A program made the translations under genes and the position numbers. Positions 1 through 10,781 of a DNA stretch of 64,000 bases are shown piece after piece. This stretch comes from Calocera cornea HHB12733 (Eukaryota; Basidiomycota; Dacrymycetes; Dacrymycetales; Dacrymycetaceae), in NCBI GenBank assembly GCA_001632435.1, contig KV423943.1, positions 166,238 to 230,237 of the forward strand, written 5' to 3'. The notes below the pieces were generated by a model. It saw nothing but the letters and a program-made list of their open reading frames with translations, made no database searches and was not told where the DNA came from. Each line of letters starts with the position of its first letter. Within the stretch, counting starts at the first letter, position 1.

Positions 1-52
1 CCTCTCCCTCTCCCTCTCCCTCTCCCGCTCCCCCTCTCCCGCTCCCGCTCCC
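1..52. repeat. Pyrimidine-rich CTCCCT/CGCTCC simple repeat
   Basis: The first ~52 bases are a degenerate 6-nt repeat (CTCCCT, then CGCTCC). It lies in an open frame that continues into the gene below, where it would read as Pro-Leu dipeptides and then Ser-Arg dipeptides. Whether it is translated depends on sequence left of the window. Confidence 0.8.
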
Positions 53-1049
53 GCTCTGCCGGCCTCTTTGTACCCGTGCATGGCTTTGATGAGGAGCCGG
101 CCACGACATGGCCTACCGAGAAGCGCCCCCTGCCTTCTAACGATGTTGAAGAAGTCCAGCCGGCCACCAAGCGCCAGAGACAGCTTCCCGGCAAGCATGT
201 CGACAACGCGCTCGACCTCGTCAAGTTCAACTCGAAGAAGGTTACGCTGAAGGACCAGTTAGTCGAGAAGGAGAAGCAGATGGCGGAGATGCAGGCTCTA
301 TTGCTCTCCATGCAAGGTATGTGCCTCAACACCCCTCTGACACGTACTGACGCTGTTGCAGCTCAACTCACAAAGACACAGAAGAAGCTCAAGTTTGAGA
401 AGAAGAAACAGAAGGTCGACACGCCAGTCATGCTCATCCCAAAGCCGGCTGGGCAAGCCGGGAGACTGAAGGAAGGAGGCTACAACCTCCAAAGTGCAAT
501 GGGACTCGAGGACGATGGGACCAAGTATAACGAACTGCTGGTAAGCTTCAGATTGACCTTGCTATACTAGCTAATACACTGTATAGGGCGCCGTTCGAAT
601 CACCGCAATCCAGCACGGCATCCAGCCCGGCGACACCATGCTCAGCATGCACGAGGAGACGCTCGCCAAGGTCTTCAAGGCGGTAAGCAGTCCAAGATCG
701 CTCCCTGCAACTTACTGATCCTTGACAGGTGCGCCTTAAGTACCCCGAGCTTGCCAAGTTCAAGCACGATTGGGCGACTCGCGATATGATCAAGCAATAC
801 GTCAAGAACAAACGCTATTCCGCCATCAAGCCCGAGCGCGAGCGCAGACGCGCTGAGAAAGCCGCCAAGGCCGAGGAGGCAAGCCAGAGGCTGGCAAGTG
901 CAGCCTTCGTAGGCCTGGGGAATACGGGGGCCGCTAGCGCTGGACGTGCTGGAGGAGTCGAGGACGACGAAGATGAGGACGACGAAGACGGGGTTGACGA
1001 CAACGAGGCCAACGACGACGAGGCCGACGACGATGAGGACGACGAGGAT

Positions 1050-1081
<32 letters not shown>

Positions 1082-1100
1082 CGACCACGGCGATGATTAG
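1..1100 (+). CDS. Unknown basic/acidic coiled-coil protein, 5' end outside the window
   Basis: I do not recognise a named family. The frame is open from base 1 and joins four exons by GT-AG introns: after 316 (acceptor just before the CAACTCACAAAG stretch), after 540, and after about 682. It ends at TAG 1098-1100. The protein has a Lys/Glu-rich stretch (VEKEKQMAEMQALLLSMQ, then KKLKFEKKKQK) that looks like a coiled coil. A central part contains GGYNLQSAMGLEDDGTKYNE and HDWATRDMIKQYVKNKR. The tail, from about base 960, is nearly pure Asp/Glu. The central part resembles hypothetical proteins repeated in agaricomycete genomes, some near transposons; that is memory-based inference. No ATG in this frame lies before base 290, so the start is upstream. 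Confidence 0.6.
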
Positions 1101-1973
1101 GTGAGCACTGGCTCTTCCACAAGCAGTCCCTCCAGCACTAACTAATTGCACCGCTGTAGATGTAAACAAGTGCATCAAGGACGGGCCGGCAGTCCTTCGC
1201 ACTTCTTCAACGCGCCTGAAGCGCTTTTTCTCTCCCCCTCTAGTACTGTTTTGTGTCAATGATATTCATTACTATCTATACTGTGGAACAGGCCTGTACT
1301 TGGCCTGTTCACTATTCTACTTGTATTCAGCACGCCTGAGCAAGTGCTCGGGGCGCTGAACATCCCAGCCAAGCGCGGCTTCCAAGTGCCTGAGGGACGG
1401 CCCTTAAGCACTCACGGAGCTTTGCTCGGTGCTTCGCATCAGTGCCGCCAGGGTTCCCAGTGAACCCGGACCAACAGCTCAGGGATGTGCTCTTGCGCCC
1501 TTCTGGCCTTCTGACGTTCCTGCCGCCATTGTGCCCTTATCCCCCGGGATGTCACTCGATGACAGTGCCCTGCAGGTGTCAGGATTCCTGGCCCCCAAAC
1601 CCCTCACAGGCGCACAGAAACGAGGACCGGCAAGGCACGGAACGATGTCAGGGCGTGAGGATGACCCCTGTCAGGAGCCCTGGGAAGCACGTCTCAGAAC
1701 AGGAAGAGATGTCAATGGTGCCGCTTCGACTGACGGAGCTCCGCATCCCGATAACTTATCCTTTAGCGATCGTCTTATGAGATAACCACGCGGGCATCAA
1801 CTGTTCTGCCGTCGATCCCTGAGAGGCGCACGCACACGTGCGGGCGTGCGCCCAGCATTGAACTGTTAGGCATAACCATGTTCCAATTTGATCTTCCTTT
1901 TCAAACGCGGTTGTACAGACAATACAATGCAAGATACAACATACTACACACGCGAGACGCGCGTTGTTGAGGC
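1101..1973. other. Convergent intergenic region
   Basis: 873 bp between the stop of the left-hand gene and the stop of formate dehydrogenase, which is transcribed toward it. Two overlapping frames at 1429-1785 are open, but they have proline/cysteine-rich composition and no recognisable motif. I see nothing else. Confidence 0.6.
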
Positions 1974-3383
1974 TCACTTGCGCTGGCCGTCTGCAAACCG
2001 AGTCAGCTCGACGCCGATGTGAGCGGGGAGGGGAAGGATACTCACAAGCCTTGGTCGCGTACTCGCCGTTGATGACGATGACGTTCGCGGGTTCCTGCTC
2101 CTTGCCCGTGAGCCACCTCTGGAGGATATCCTTGGTGCCGTCCGCATAGCGCTTCTGGGCATCAAGAGTCGTGCCGGAATAATGAGGAGTCATGCCGTTT
2201 CCACCGCCGAGAGGGTTCTTCATCGTGCGCCACGGGTGGTCCTTAGGCGCGGGCTGGACATCCCACACATCCCCAGCGTAGCCGTTGATCTGGCCGGACT
2301 CGAGCGCCTCCTTGATCGCAATACGGTCGCAGATGGCACCGCGAGCGGTGTTGACAATCCATGCGCCCTTCTTGACGTGGCTCAGGAGCTCCTTGTTGAC
2401 CAGGCCACGGGTGCCCTCGTGCAGAGGCGCGTTGATCGTGATCACATCGCACTGGCCGAGGAACTCGTGGAGATCCTCAACACGGCGCGCACCAATCTCC
2501 TTCTCGGCAGCTGTCTTACGACATTAGTCAATTCATCACTGTTCTTGGACCAATCTGACGCACCGGCAGGGAGAGCAGCGTAATCGTAGTAGATCAGCTC
2601 CTTGGGGTCGAACGCCACCAAGCGCTTCAGGACACGGAAACCGATACGACCGCAGCCAAGGGTGCCGATGACCTTGCCCTCAAGATCGAACGCGTTGCGG
2701 GCAATGTCAGCAACAACCCAGTCACCGCGCTCAATCATCTCGTGCGCGGGAACGAAGTTGCGGACGAGCGCGAGGATGTCCATCACAACGTGCTCGGCGA
2801 CGGAGACGACGTTCGAGCCGGTGACCTCAGCGACGGTGATCTTCTTCTCGTTCGCCGCGTTCAGGTCCACGTGGTCAGAGCCGACACCAGCGGTGATCGC
2901 CAGTTTGAGGTTCTGGGCTTTGTTGCGGATCAGGTCGCCTGTGAGGTAGGCAGGGTGGAAGGGGGTGCTGCACGCTGCGTGAGTGGATACGGCAGTTTGG
3001 TTTTCCCGTACTCACGTAATGAGGACATCGGCCTGTAAGGTGTGTGAGACGGGATAGCATGGAGGATGAACGATTGAGACGCACGGTAGGAAGCTCCTTC
3101 TGGAAGACGCTGTCGGGGCCCTCCTTGTCATCAGTGACGATGAACTCGTGGCCTTCGGACTTGAGCCAGTCTGCGATGCCCAGCTGCGCTCCATTCCGTC
3201 AGCTTCCCATTTCCTCGCGTGTGGGGCTGGATATACCTTGTTCTCGAGCGCGCCCAACAGTCTTGGCTCCTCAACAGCCGCCTTTCCGCCCTGTAAAATG
3301 GATCATGTCAGTCCGAGGAGATCGCGGTAGCGAGTAGCTCGTCGTGGACGTACCCTGTAGAGAACGGCGAGAACCTTGACCAT
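1974..3383 (-). CDS. FDH1: NAD-dependent formate dehydrogenase
   Basis: Oxidises formate to CO2 with reduction of NAD+; a D-2-hydroxyacid dehydrogenase-fold enzyme, here without a visible mitochondrial leader, so probably cytosolic. Seven exons run from ATG 3383 ([10 protein letters not shown], then [18 protein letters not shown]). The last intron is 1991-2045, and the final exon (1974-1990) gives the family-typical ending KAYGQRK. Visible motifs are the Rossmann loop [16 protein letters not shown], an Asp after the next strand (LIYYDY) fitting NAD preference, the substrate-site segment TPFHPAYLT, the NTARGA arginine, and the catalytic His in [17 protein letters not shown]. Length is near the usual 355-375 residues. 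In wood- and litter-decay fungi this enzyme is linked to oxalate and formate metabolism, which is family knowledge rather than something seen here. Confidence 0.96.
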
Positions 3384-6160
3384 AGTTGCGATTTGGGTGA
3401 TAGTACGATGTGCAGGTCACTTGGACGAGAGAGAGAGGGGTAAGGTGGGTGCTGGGATAGAGGAGCGTCGGTGCTCTGAGGTGGGTAGTATATGCCGACT
3501 TTAAATATGCTTCCACCTCGGCGAGAAGGACTCATGACCAGGCCGGTCTCACGATTGCTCGGGGGAAAATGCTCTGCCTCTCGGGCGATGCATTCAAGAT
3601 GACCACGTTGGTATGCTGGCCATTTCCCGAATGGAGGCGCTGATTTGCCCAAAGGTGGAGGTAGCCCTGGACCAATCGACTGAGTACGTCTTCCGCCGGT
3701 CCCCGATGAGGGGTTACACACCACTCCAGCCTACGCGCGCTGGCGCCCTCGCAGTAGCCACCCAGCCGTAAACTCCGAGGACCTTGGCCCCCGCCTCGCC
3801 TTCCCATCCCTTGTGTTCCTCCCTAGTTTGGCCGCTTTGTCTATTTCATTACTGATTCGTCGAGGATTGTCAGCAGGTAGAGATAATCGTCGGGGCAACC
3901 ATGCCTGCTTTTGGTCGCGGACACATGCGCAGGAGCGCGGAAGTCGTGTCGGTCATGCGCCGGGCGGGTCAGGTGGTGTGTCTGGGCATGTCGCTACGGG
4001 CCCTGGTGTACGTCGACAAGCACAGCGGGAAGAGGGCCGTCTCTTCCTGGCCGCTGCCTTGGGGAGATGGTCGTTTGGAAGGAGGGGGCGTGACCCCGGG
4101 TCTGCTTTTGAGGTCGAGAGAGTGGGGAGCGTGGACTATGACGCAAATCGGGAATGGTTTCCAGGGCCACACGCTTGCTGCTCGCATGGGATGTCGGCAC
4201 GAAGCCGTTACGTCTACATTTTTAGTCTGCTCAGGAGAACGGGGCTGCCGATGCCTTATTATTCTCCATATCTGCTGCTATCCTGAAGTCTGACGAGCGT
4301 TCTGTGATATTGGTAATTCTATGGGATGATTGTCCACAAGTCCGTGGGCAGACGGCCGGAACCGTCTTTGCTAAAGCCCGAGAAGCAACGGCGTCTCGGG
4401 CAAACCCGCTCCATTCGCATCCTACTTTAACCGTTTGGGTGAACAATGACAAGGGGATCTTCGCGAATACCAAGAGACGGCGCTTCGGTCTCTCCTGATG
4501 TGCTTTCAAAACTACAATGATGTCGACTGCACCCTTAGCCCACGACTCCTACGCGCACTGAGCGGAATAGCCTCGCAACACGCGTTTTCCGCCCTGCACC
4601 GATGTCTGTCGGGCGATTCAGTCAACATTGAATGTCGAGTCGGACCGCCGACGATCCTGACTCTGAAAAGACGTCGGCGCCGATCGGACTCCCTTATCTA
4701 CGAGCAATTGTACGCTCTGGATTTGGTATCTCAACGTAACAGAAATTTTACAGACTGCAGCGGTGCGTCGCCCCCACGCGCCTCAACATCCACGCCTATC
4801 AGGAGGGCGCTTTGTTCCACCAATTGTGGTATCGCGCGGCCGTGCTTCGCGTCCCGGGCGGCATACTCTTTTTACCTTCCCAGTCAGTTGTGCGTTATCG
4901 ATGTGTCTGGAGCATCCACCGTGGTGGTGATAAACCTGCCGAGAGCGGAACCCTGTCTCAGCATGTTGGGGACAATACAGAAGGCCGCCTGCACGCGCCG
5001 CGCCGGTGCTTGGTATAAGCAGGGGTGGAGCGCCAGCATGGTGCGTGTCTGGAAGCGGCAGCTTGAAGCGCTACGCGCCAGCAGATGATGCCAGTCTGGC
5101 CACTGATCGGAACGCCGAGGAGGGCCGTTGGGTGAGCCGGTGGTCTGCGGCATCTGGAAGGGTACCCATTTCGCGTATTGCCGTCCCTCTTTTCATATCG
5201 ATCAAGTTGTTGCTGCCATTGTCAAGGTACAAGAAGCCGTAAGCATTTAGGCCTTCGGACTTTTCGTCGTGGCGGTGTTGCGCGCGTGTGAACACGGCAT
5301 GTCGTACTCCTTCCTGCAAGCCTAACCGTCTCCCTGGGTGTGTCCCTCACCTTCGGCCGTCCAACCCAACAGCATTCTTTCGCTTCCGCCGCCCCTTCGG
5401 GAAGTGCAGGTCGACTGGTAGGCTACTATATCGGGCGCGTAGATGCCGCGATACGCATAGAGTCCGCGGTCTTATGGTACCCATGATGCCCACGAAGCCG
5501 GCATATCCCCAGGAGGAAGGGCGTTTCCTGACGGACAGTGGTAATTCGGACCCTCTCTCACAATGATTCTCGGTGTTTGATTATCGTCGCTCGCCGTAGC
5601 CGGATCGCTGGCAGAATTGTCATTGGTTCCGGAACCGGCACTTTTTAGGCAGTCTTTGCGATTTAGACCACCTGAATGGCCCTGGCGATGCAGACGATTT
5701 CACGGTGTCTTATCTTCGGCCCTGGTGTCAACAACCTCCGGATTCACAGGCAGATGCATTAAGGACACCGACACGTTCATTCGGTTCCCGATGGAGGAGC
5801 GCTCCAGTCTTCTGTTCATTCTGCCGCCAGAAATGAGGGAGGCCCTGCCTCCATCTCATGCTCACTCCTCTCCTCTCGCACGGCCGCTTGTGTCTCACAT
5901 TTCGTGACCGATCCGCGGCAATGGTGCAATCCGAAAAGTATGAGGCGGCCGGCCTGGCTCGAAGAACGCCATGAGGCGGTCGACTCATGCAATACGAGCA
6001 TGCACACCCAGGCTTGTCGTTCTCTTAGGGACACGCCGCGCGCTTTGGGCCTATTTAAGGCGTGTAACAGTGCCCTACGCTCCTGCCCAGTCCTGCCCAG
6101 TCCTGCCCCGTACCTGCCCTTCCCAGCTTCGCCCCTCTCCCACTCGTCCCTGCCTGCACC
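3384..6160. other. Large intergenic region with no supportable gene
   Basis: 2.8 kb holding the divergent 5' flanks of formate dehydrogenase and the UPF0643 gene. Several frames of 60-196 codons are open (for example 3813-4286 and 4498-5088), but none carries a motif, repeat or domain I can name, and they overlap on both strands. Just before the UPF0643 ATG lies a CTGCCCAGTC-type short direct repeat (about 6083-6115) and a pyrimidine-rich stretch, as is common at fungal transcription starts. Confidence 0.55.
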
Positions 6161-7117
6161 ATGCTCGCCTCTCCCTTCGTGCCCGTCTCTGCTCACATGT
6201 CGGTGGACAACCCGGTCATCACGGCCGCCATGTCGTCCACTCATGAGGAGCCCGCGGCGGCGGCGCCCGACCCGCATTCCTTCCCCGAGATGCGCCCCGC
6301 CGTCGCGGGCCAGATCGCCGCACCGATCCTGTACCTGCCGCCGCTGCTCTCCTCGCTCCCGACGTGCCACCATAACACGCACGACCCCTGCCAGGGCGCG
6401 CAGCACTTCCCCATGAAGCCGCTCCACACAGAAGTACGCCTGCCAGAGATCGACCCGGCCTCGCTCTCGCTCCACCACGCGCTCCACAACTTCCGCCCGC
6501 TCGACAGGCAGTACTCGGCCAAGACGTACGCCGAGGCGTTCAACTGGGACGAGATCTTGCTGCCCGAGGACGAAGAGCGCGAGTGGTACTGCGTCGCGTT
6601 CCGGAGCAAGCGCAGGAAGGGGAGCAACAGCGAGGCACTGTATACTGCCGATGCCAAGGCGCACGACGAGGCGATCCGGAATGGGGGGCTGATGTGAGCT
6701 CCGCGTTCTTCCCAATGCGTGTCCGGGCGGCCCCTGACGAAATTCAATCCCGCAGCATGTATTGGTGCGTTCGGGACTCCGCCCGGAGCTGAGCTTGGTG
6801 GACTGAGAGACGGCTCCCTTTATATAGGTACGGTGTGCCGGACGAGAGGACCGGGCTGAACCTCGCCACGTGCATCTGGCAGTCGCGCAGGCATGCCGTC
6901 GCCGGCGCCTCCAAGCCGTCGCACATCCAGGCCATGAGGCTCGCGGCCGAGTCGGTAAGCGCGCTTGATTGCCGTTCGTCCCGCCGGGCTGATTACGGGG
7001 CTGATCCGGGGCGATCAGTACGATGTGTACCGGCTTGAGAGATACGTATTAAGGAAGACGGCGGGAGAGCGGGCGGTAGCCGTGGAGGAGTATCATGGTG
7101 GCGAGGTTGGATGGTGA
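6161..7117 (+). CDS. UPF0643 family protein (conserved fungal protein of unknown function)
   Basis: Four exons: 6161-6693, 6756-6764, 6828-6954 and 7019-7117. They sum to 768 nt, giving 255 residues in one frame. The second exon is only 9 nt (CATGTATTG); with it the junction reads GGLIMYWYGVPDERTG, restoring the aromatic YWYG segment expected in this family. Other family-like segments are FRPLDRQYSAKTYAEAFNW, DEEREWYCVAFRSKR, LYTADAKAHDEAIRNGG, GLNLATCIWQSRRHA, and YDVYRLERYVLRKTAGE near the C-terminus. The N-terminal ~100 residues are Ala/Pro-rich and less conserved. No enzyme motif, membrane segment or signal peptide is evident. The family name is recalled from general knowledge of the fungal UPF0643 entry; its role is unknown. 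Confidence 0.85.
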
Positions 7118-7541
7118 GCGAGCCCAAGGTCCAAGGAAAGCAAAGAACGAAGCCGAGCTGTTAGGGGCGGATGCGAGATAGTGCACGTTTGAGATTGAAG
7201 ATGTGAGAGTATTTGATAGCCGCCCACCCAGGACTATGCTGTGGAGAGGGGATGTACCTGAATACCCATAGAGACTTAGTAACCGAAATTGAAATAGAAG
7301 TGACGGATGAGGAGCCAAAGGGAGAGAAGCTCACGGGGGCGATGGCCGGCTTTCGGCTGTTCGCGGGGAAGGCCATACCGGTACACGGAGCCACGACACG
7401 CCCAATCAATCTGCCTCCGCTAACCGGGGTCTTGCGAGCCCGCACCATACCCGCCCCGGTGGGCCACCGAAAGAAGCCGCGAAGGGGCGAGCGTGGCAGG
7501 CGAGCACATCGCTCACGTCGTCCTGCTCCCTCTTACAGACG
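7118..7541. other. Intergenic region between two tandem plus-strand genes
   Basis: 424 bp. It holds the 3' flank of the UPF0643 gene and the promoter of the gamma-glutamyltransferase gene. A 228-codon frame starting at 7213 crosses it but runs into the wrong frame of the next gene, so I treat it as chance. Confidence 0.55.
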
Positions 7542-10530
7542 ATGGCACCTTCAGACCAGGTCGTGGCAAAGGACAAGAAGGGCATACCAAAGCCTCATAG
7601 CCACGTCAAATGGGCAGCACAACCTGCTTCCGGTGAGCGAACACCTCTCCTGGATGACGACATCGAGCGCGCGGATGAGCACGTCCGCGACGACAACGAC
7701 GGCGACACCAACGCGAACGGCTCCGTCTCCCGCCTGCACCGCAAGTCGAAGATCGGCCTGCTGCTCGGCGGGGGCGTGCGCCGGCCCTCCTTCTCCGGCA
7801 TCGGCATCAGCGACGAGGACAGGCAGGCGATCCGGCGCCGGAGATGGTGGATTGGCGCGCTCGTGTGGGGGCTCCTGGCTCTCGCGGTGCTCGGGGTGAT
7901 CATTGGCGCGATGGAGCTCGACAAGGACGGTACGCTGATCAGATCACCATCGCACCGGCTCGTGCAATGCTCACGCCTCTCATCGCGTTCCCTCCCCGCA
8001 GATCATCCCACCGGCCCGTACCCTGAGCCGCCGCGGCGCTCGCCCGCACCCTCGGGAACCTACTCAGTACCTCATGTTGAGCCAACCGGTACGTCGCGTG
8101 ACCCCCCCGCAGGGCACCCCACTCACCCGGTCCGTGCCCCAGGCAAACCCCGCAACCCCGCATACATGGTCAAGGCGGCCCACGGCGCCGTCGCGACGGA
8201 GAACACAATCTGCTCGGAGATGGGCGTAGACATCCTTAAGGCAAATTGCGCTCCGTGATCTCTCCCATGTCCTGCGTCTGAATGTCTCTGTGTGATAGGC
8301 CGGGGGCAGCGCCGTCGACGCCGTCGTCACTTCGTGTTTGTGTGGTGTGTGATTGCTTGCTACTGTGTATGCTACGTGTGGCCTTGACATGTATGCTATG
8401 TGCTTCTCGTAGTTGGAACCCTCAACTCGTTCTCATCAGGTATGCATGCTGACCCCGTCCCGGTACATGGTTGTTGATCTCGCACGTGACGCAGGGATCG
8501 GAGGGTCAGTCTGCTCTCTACCCTTCCGCTGTCATCCTCCTTCTAAGCACACCCACGCACAGAGGCGGGTTCATGACCATCCGCCCTCCCTCAGGCGGTA
8601 AAGCGATCAGCATTGACTTCCGGGAGATCGCGCCCGCCGCGTCGAATATGTCCATGTTCGGCAAGGACCCGCTGGCATCGCTCTTCGGCGGCCTGGCCGT
8701 CGGCGTGCCGGGCGAGCTGCGCGGGCTCGAGCTCGCCCACAGCCTGTACGGCCGCCTGCCATGGAAGGACGTCGTCGAGCCCGTTGCGAAGCTCGCCGCG
8801 GGGTGGAAGGTCCAGAAGGAGCTCGCGAGGCGCATCCCCGTGCGTCCTTTGCCCTGGGCCGGGCCGTATCTTGTTCGCTTGCTGACTGCTGACCCCGATT
8901 GTCTATGCCGCAGTGGCTCGAGATGTTCGGCCGTGCGGACAAGATCACCAAGGAGTGGAAGGACATCTTTGCGCCCCGCGGTGCGTGGCTCACGGAAGGC
9001 GAGGCGATTGCGCGGCAGAACTACTCGCGAACCCTGCAGACGATCGCCGAGCGGGGCGTGGACGCGTTCTACACCGTGCGCCCGCTTCTCCCGTCTTCGC
9101 GCGAGTAACCCCACTGATCATCCGCTCTCCGTTCGCGCGTTATCCACCATCACAGGGGGAGATTGCCGAGTCCATCGTCGCGAAGATCCGCGCAACGGGC
9201 GGCATCATGACGCTGGAGGACTTTGCCGCGTACAGGCCGAACATGTACGACTCGCTCGTCGGCTCATACAGGGGCAACACCGTGTACACGACCAAGGCGC
9301 CCACGAGTGGGCCCGTCCTCCTGCACATTCTCAACATGTGCGAAAAGTTCGACTTCCCCAGCGAGGGGCTCACCGACCTCAACATCCACCGGCTGGTCGA
9401 GGCGCTCAAGTGTGAGCACCAGTGCTGTCGGGTCAGGTGTTCCGCATGTGTCTCACGCGAATCCACACAGTCGGCTTTGCGGCGCGCACGGAGATCGGCG
9501 ACCTCGCCTTCTTCCCGAACCATACTGCTCGCATTGCCGAGCTCTCGACCAAGGAGTTCAGCGCCCAGAAGTGGGCAATGATCGACGAGGTTCGTCTTCC
9601 GTCTTCCGCGCGCTTCGCGCGCTTCTCCCGCTCACATCTTATCACAGGAGGAGACCCATACCGCTGACTATTGTAGGCCTGGCCCTGGATCCCGGGAAGC
9701 AGATGCTGATCATGATTAGATGGCCCTATCTTTGACATACCCGCGGACCACGGCACTGTAAGGCATTAGTCACTCCGTCACGGGCACCACCGCTGACATG
9801 TTCCCAGACGCACATGTCCGTTGTGGATGAGGACGGCATGGCCGTCGCCCTGACCACAACCGTCAACCTCATCTTCGGCTCTCAGGTCATGGACCCTGTC
9901 ACGGGAGTCATCCTGAACGACGAGGCAAGCACCCTTATGACATCACCTGCCCCTGTGTTGAGCGTTTGTGAGCAGCTGGATGACTTTTCCCGCCCGGGCA
10001 TCCCCAACTACTTTGGCTTCCCTCCATCACCATGTGAGCCCCCATCCATCGATCCCCTATCACGAGCTAACACGGGGCAGATAACTACCCCGCCGCCGGC
10101 AAGCGCCCTGTCTCTTCGACGGCACCCACAATCCTCGAGCGACCCGATGGGTCCTTCCTGATGGCGTTGGGCGGTTCGGGCGGCAGCCGCATCTTTGGGG
10201 CCGTCGCCCAGGTTATCCTCGGCATGGACTGGGGCTGGGATATCGGCCAGTCCGTCGAGCATCCTCGCGTGCACGACCAGCTGTTCCCGGCCGAGTTGTC
10301 CATCGAGTCCACCTTCCCGGATGGGCTTGTCAGCTCGCTGGATGCCAGGGGCCACAACATTTCGATCTTCGACATCAATGAAGGCCGCTGCGAGATCCAG
10401 GCTGTGAAAATGGAAGAGGATGGGTTCCTATATGGTATGCGCTTTCTTTCCCTCTGGGTTTCCATCCATGCTGATTGCCACAAAAGCTGCCAGCGACTCG
10501 CGGAAGAACGGTATCCCTGCCGGCTACTAG
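7542..10530 (+). CDS. Gamma-glutamyltransferase (glutathione hydrolase), membrane-anchored
   Basis: Transfers or hydrolyses the gamma-glutamyl group of glutathione; made as a precursor that cleaves itself into large and small subunits. About 14 exons start at ATG 7542. The N-terminus is an Arg/Asp-rich cytoplasmic tail followed by one hydrophobic segment ([20 protein letters not shown]), so it is a type II membrane protein, as in fungal vacuolar enzymes. The catalytic part begins [17 protein letters not shown] and continues [10 protein letters not shown] and SSGIGGGGFMTI. The self-cleavage and nucleophile Thr is ACG 9808-9810 in [13 protein letters not shown], directly after an intron. Small-subunit motifs [10 protein letters not shown] and LGGSGGSRI are intact; it ends NGIPAGY at TAG 10528-10530. 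Two introns use GC rather than GT donors (8241-8298 and 9925-9975). Confidence 0.95.
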
Positions 10531-10781
10531 ACTAGAAAATAGATCACCGATAGAAGCTGTATTCTGAGCGGCTCGCATTCTGTTGTGATAGGGATGTTGT
10601 AGGACCGGCGTATGTTATTCCTTTGTCTTGGTTAGACGTTGTTGTAATGGCATCCGACTCGAAGTATGCCCTCAACATTGACCCGTGCATGTTAGCCAAG
10701 CGTTCTACACCGACAGGGTATCACCCGTACTAGTATCAGATATGCAAGAAAGTACAATGGTTCAGATTCCGGTATATCACC

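Noticed and set aside
590..602. GTTCGAATC, a tRNA T-loop-like motif
   Set aside because: It falls in a coding exon (AVRITAIQ) and no cloverleaf can be drawn around it.
4498..5088. 196-codon plus-strand frame
   Set aside because: No motif, membrane segment or splice partner; Arg/Ser/Cys-rich composition as expected of random GC-rich DNA.
5816..6715. 299-codon minus-strand frame
   Set aside because: Antisense to UPF0643 exon 1; no motif.
7213..7899. 228-codon frame between UPF0643 and the transferase
   Set aside because: It ends in the wrong frame of the transferase first exon; its Arg/Thr-rich end is a shadow.
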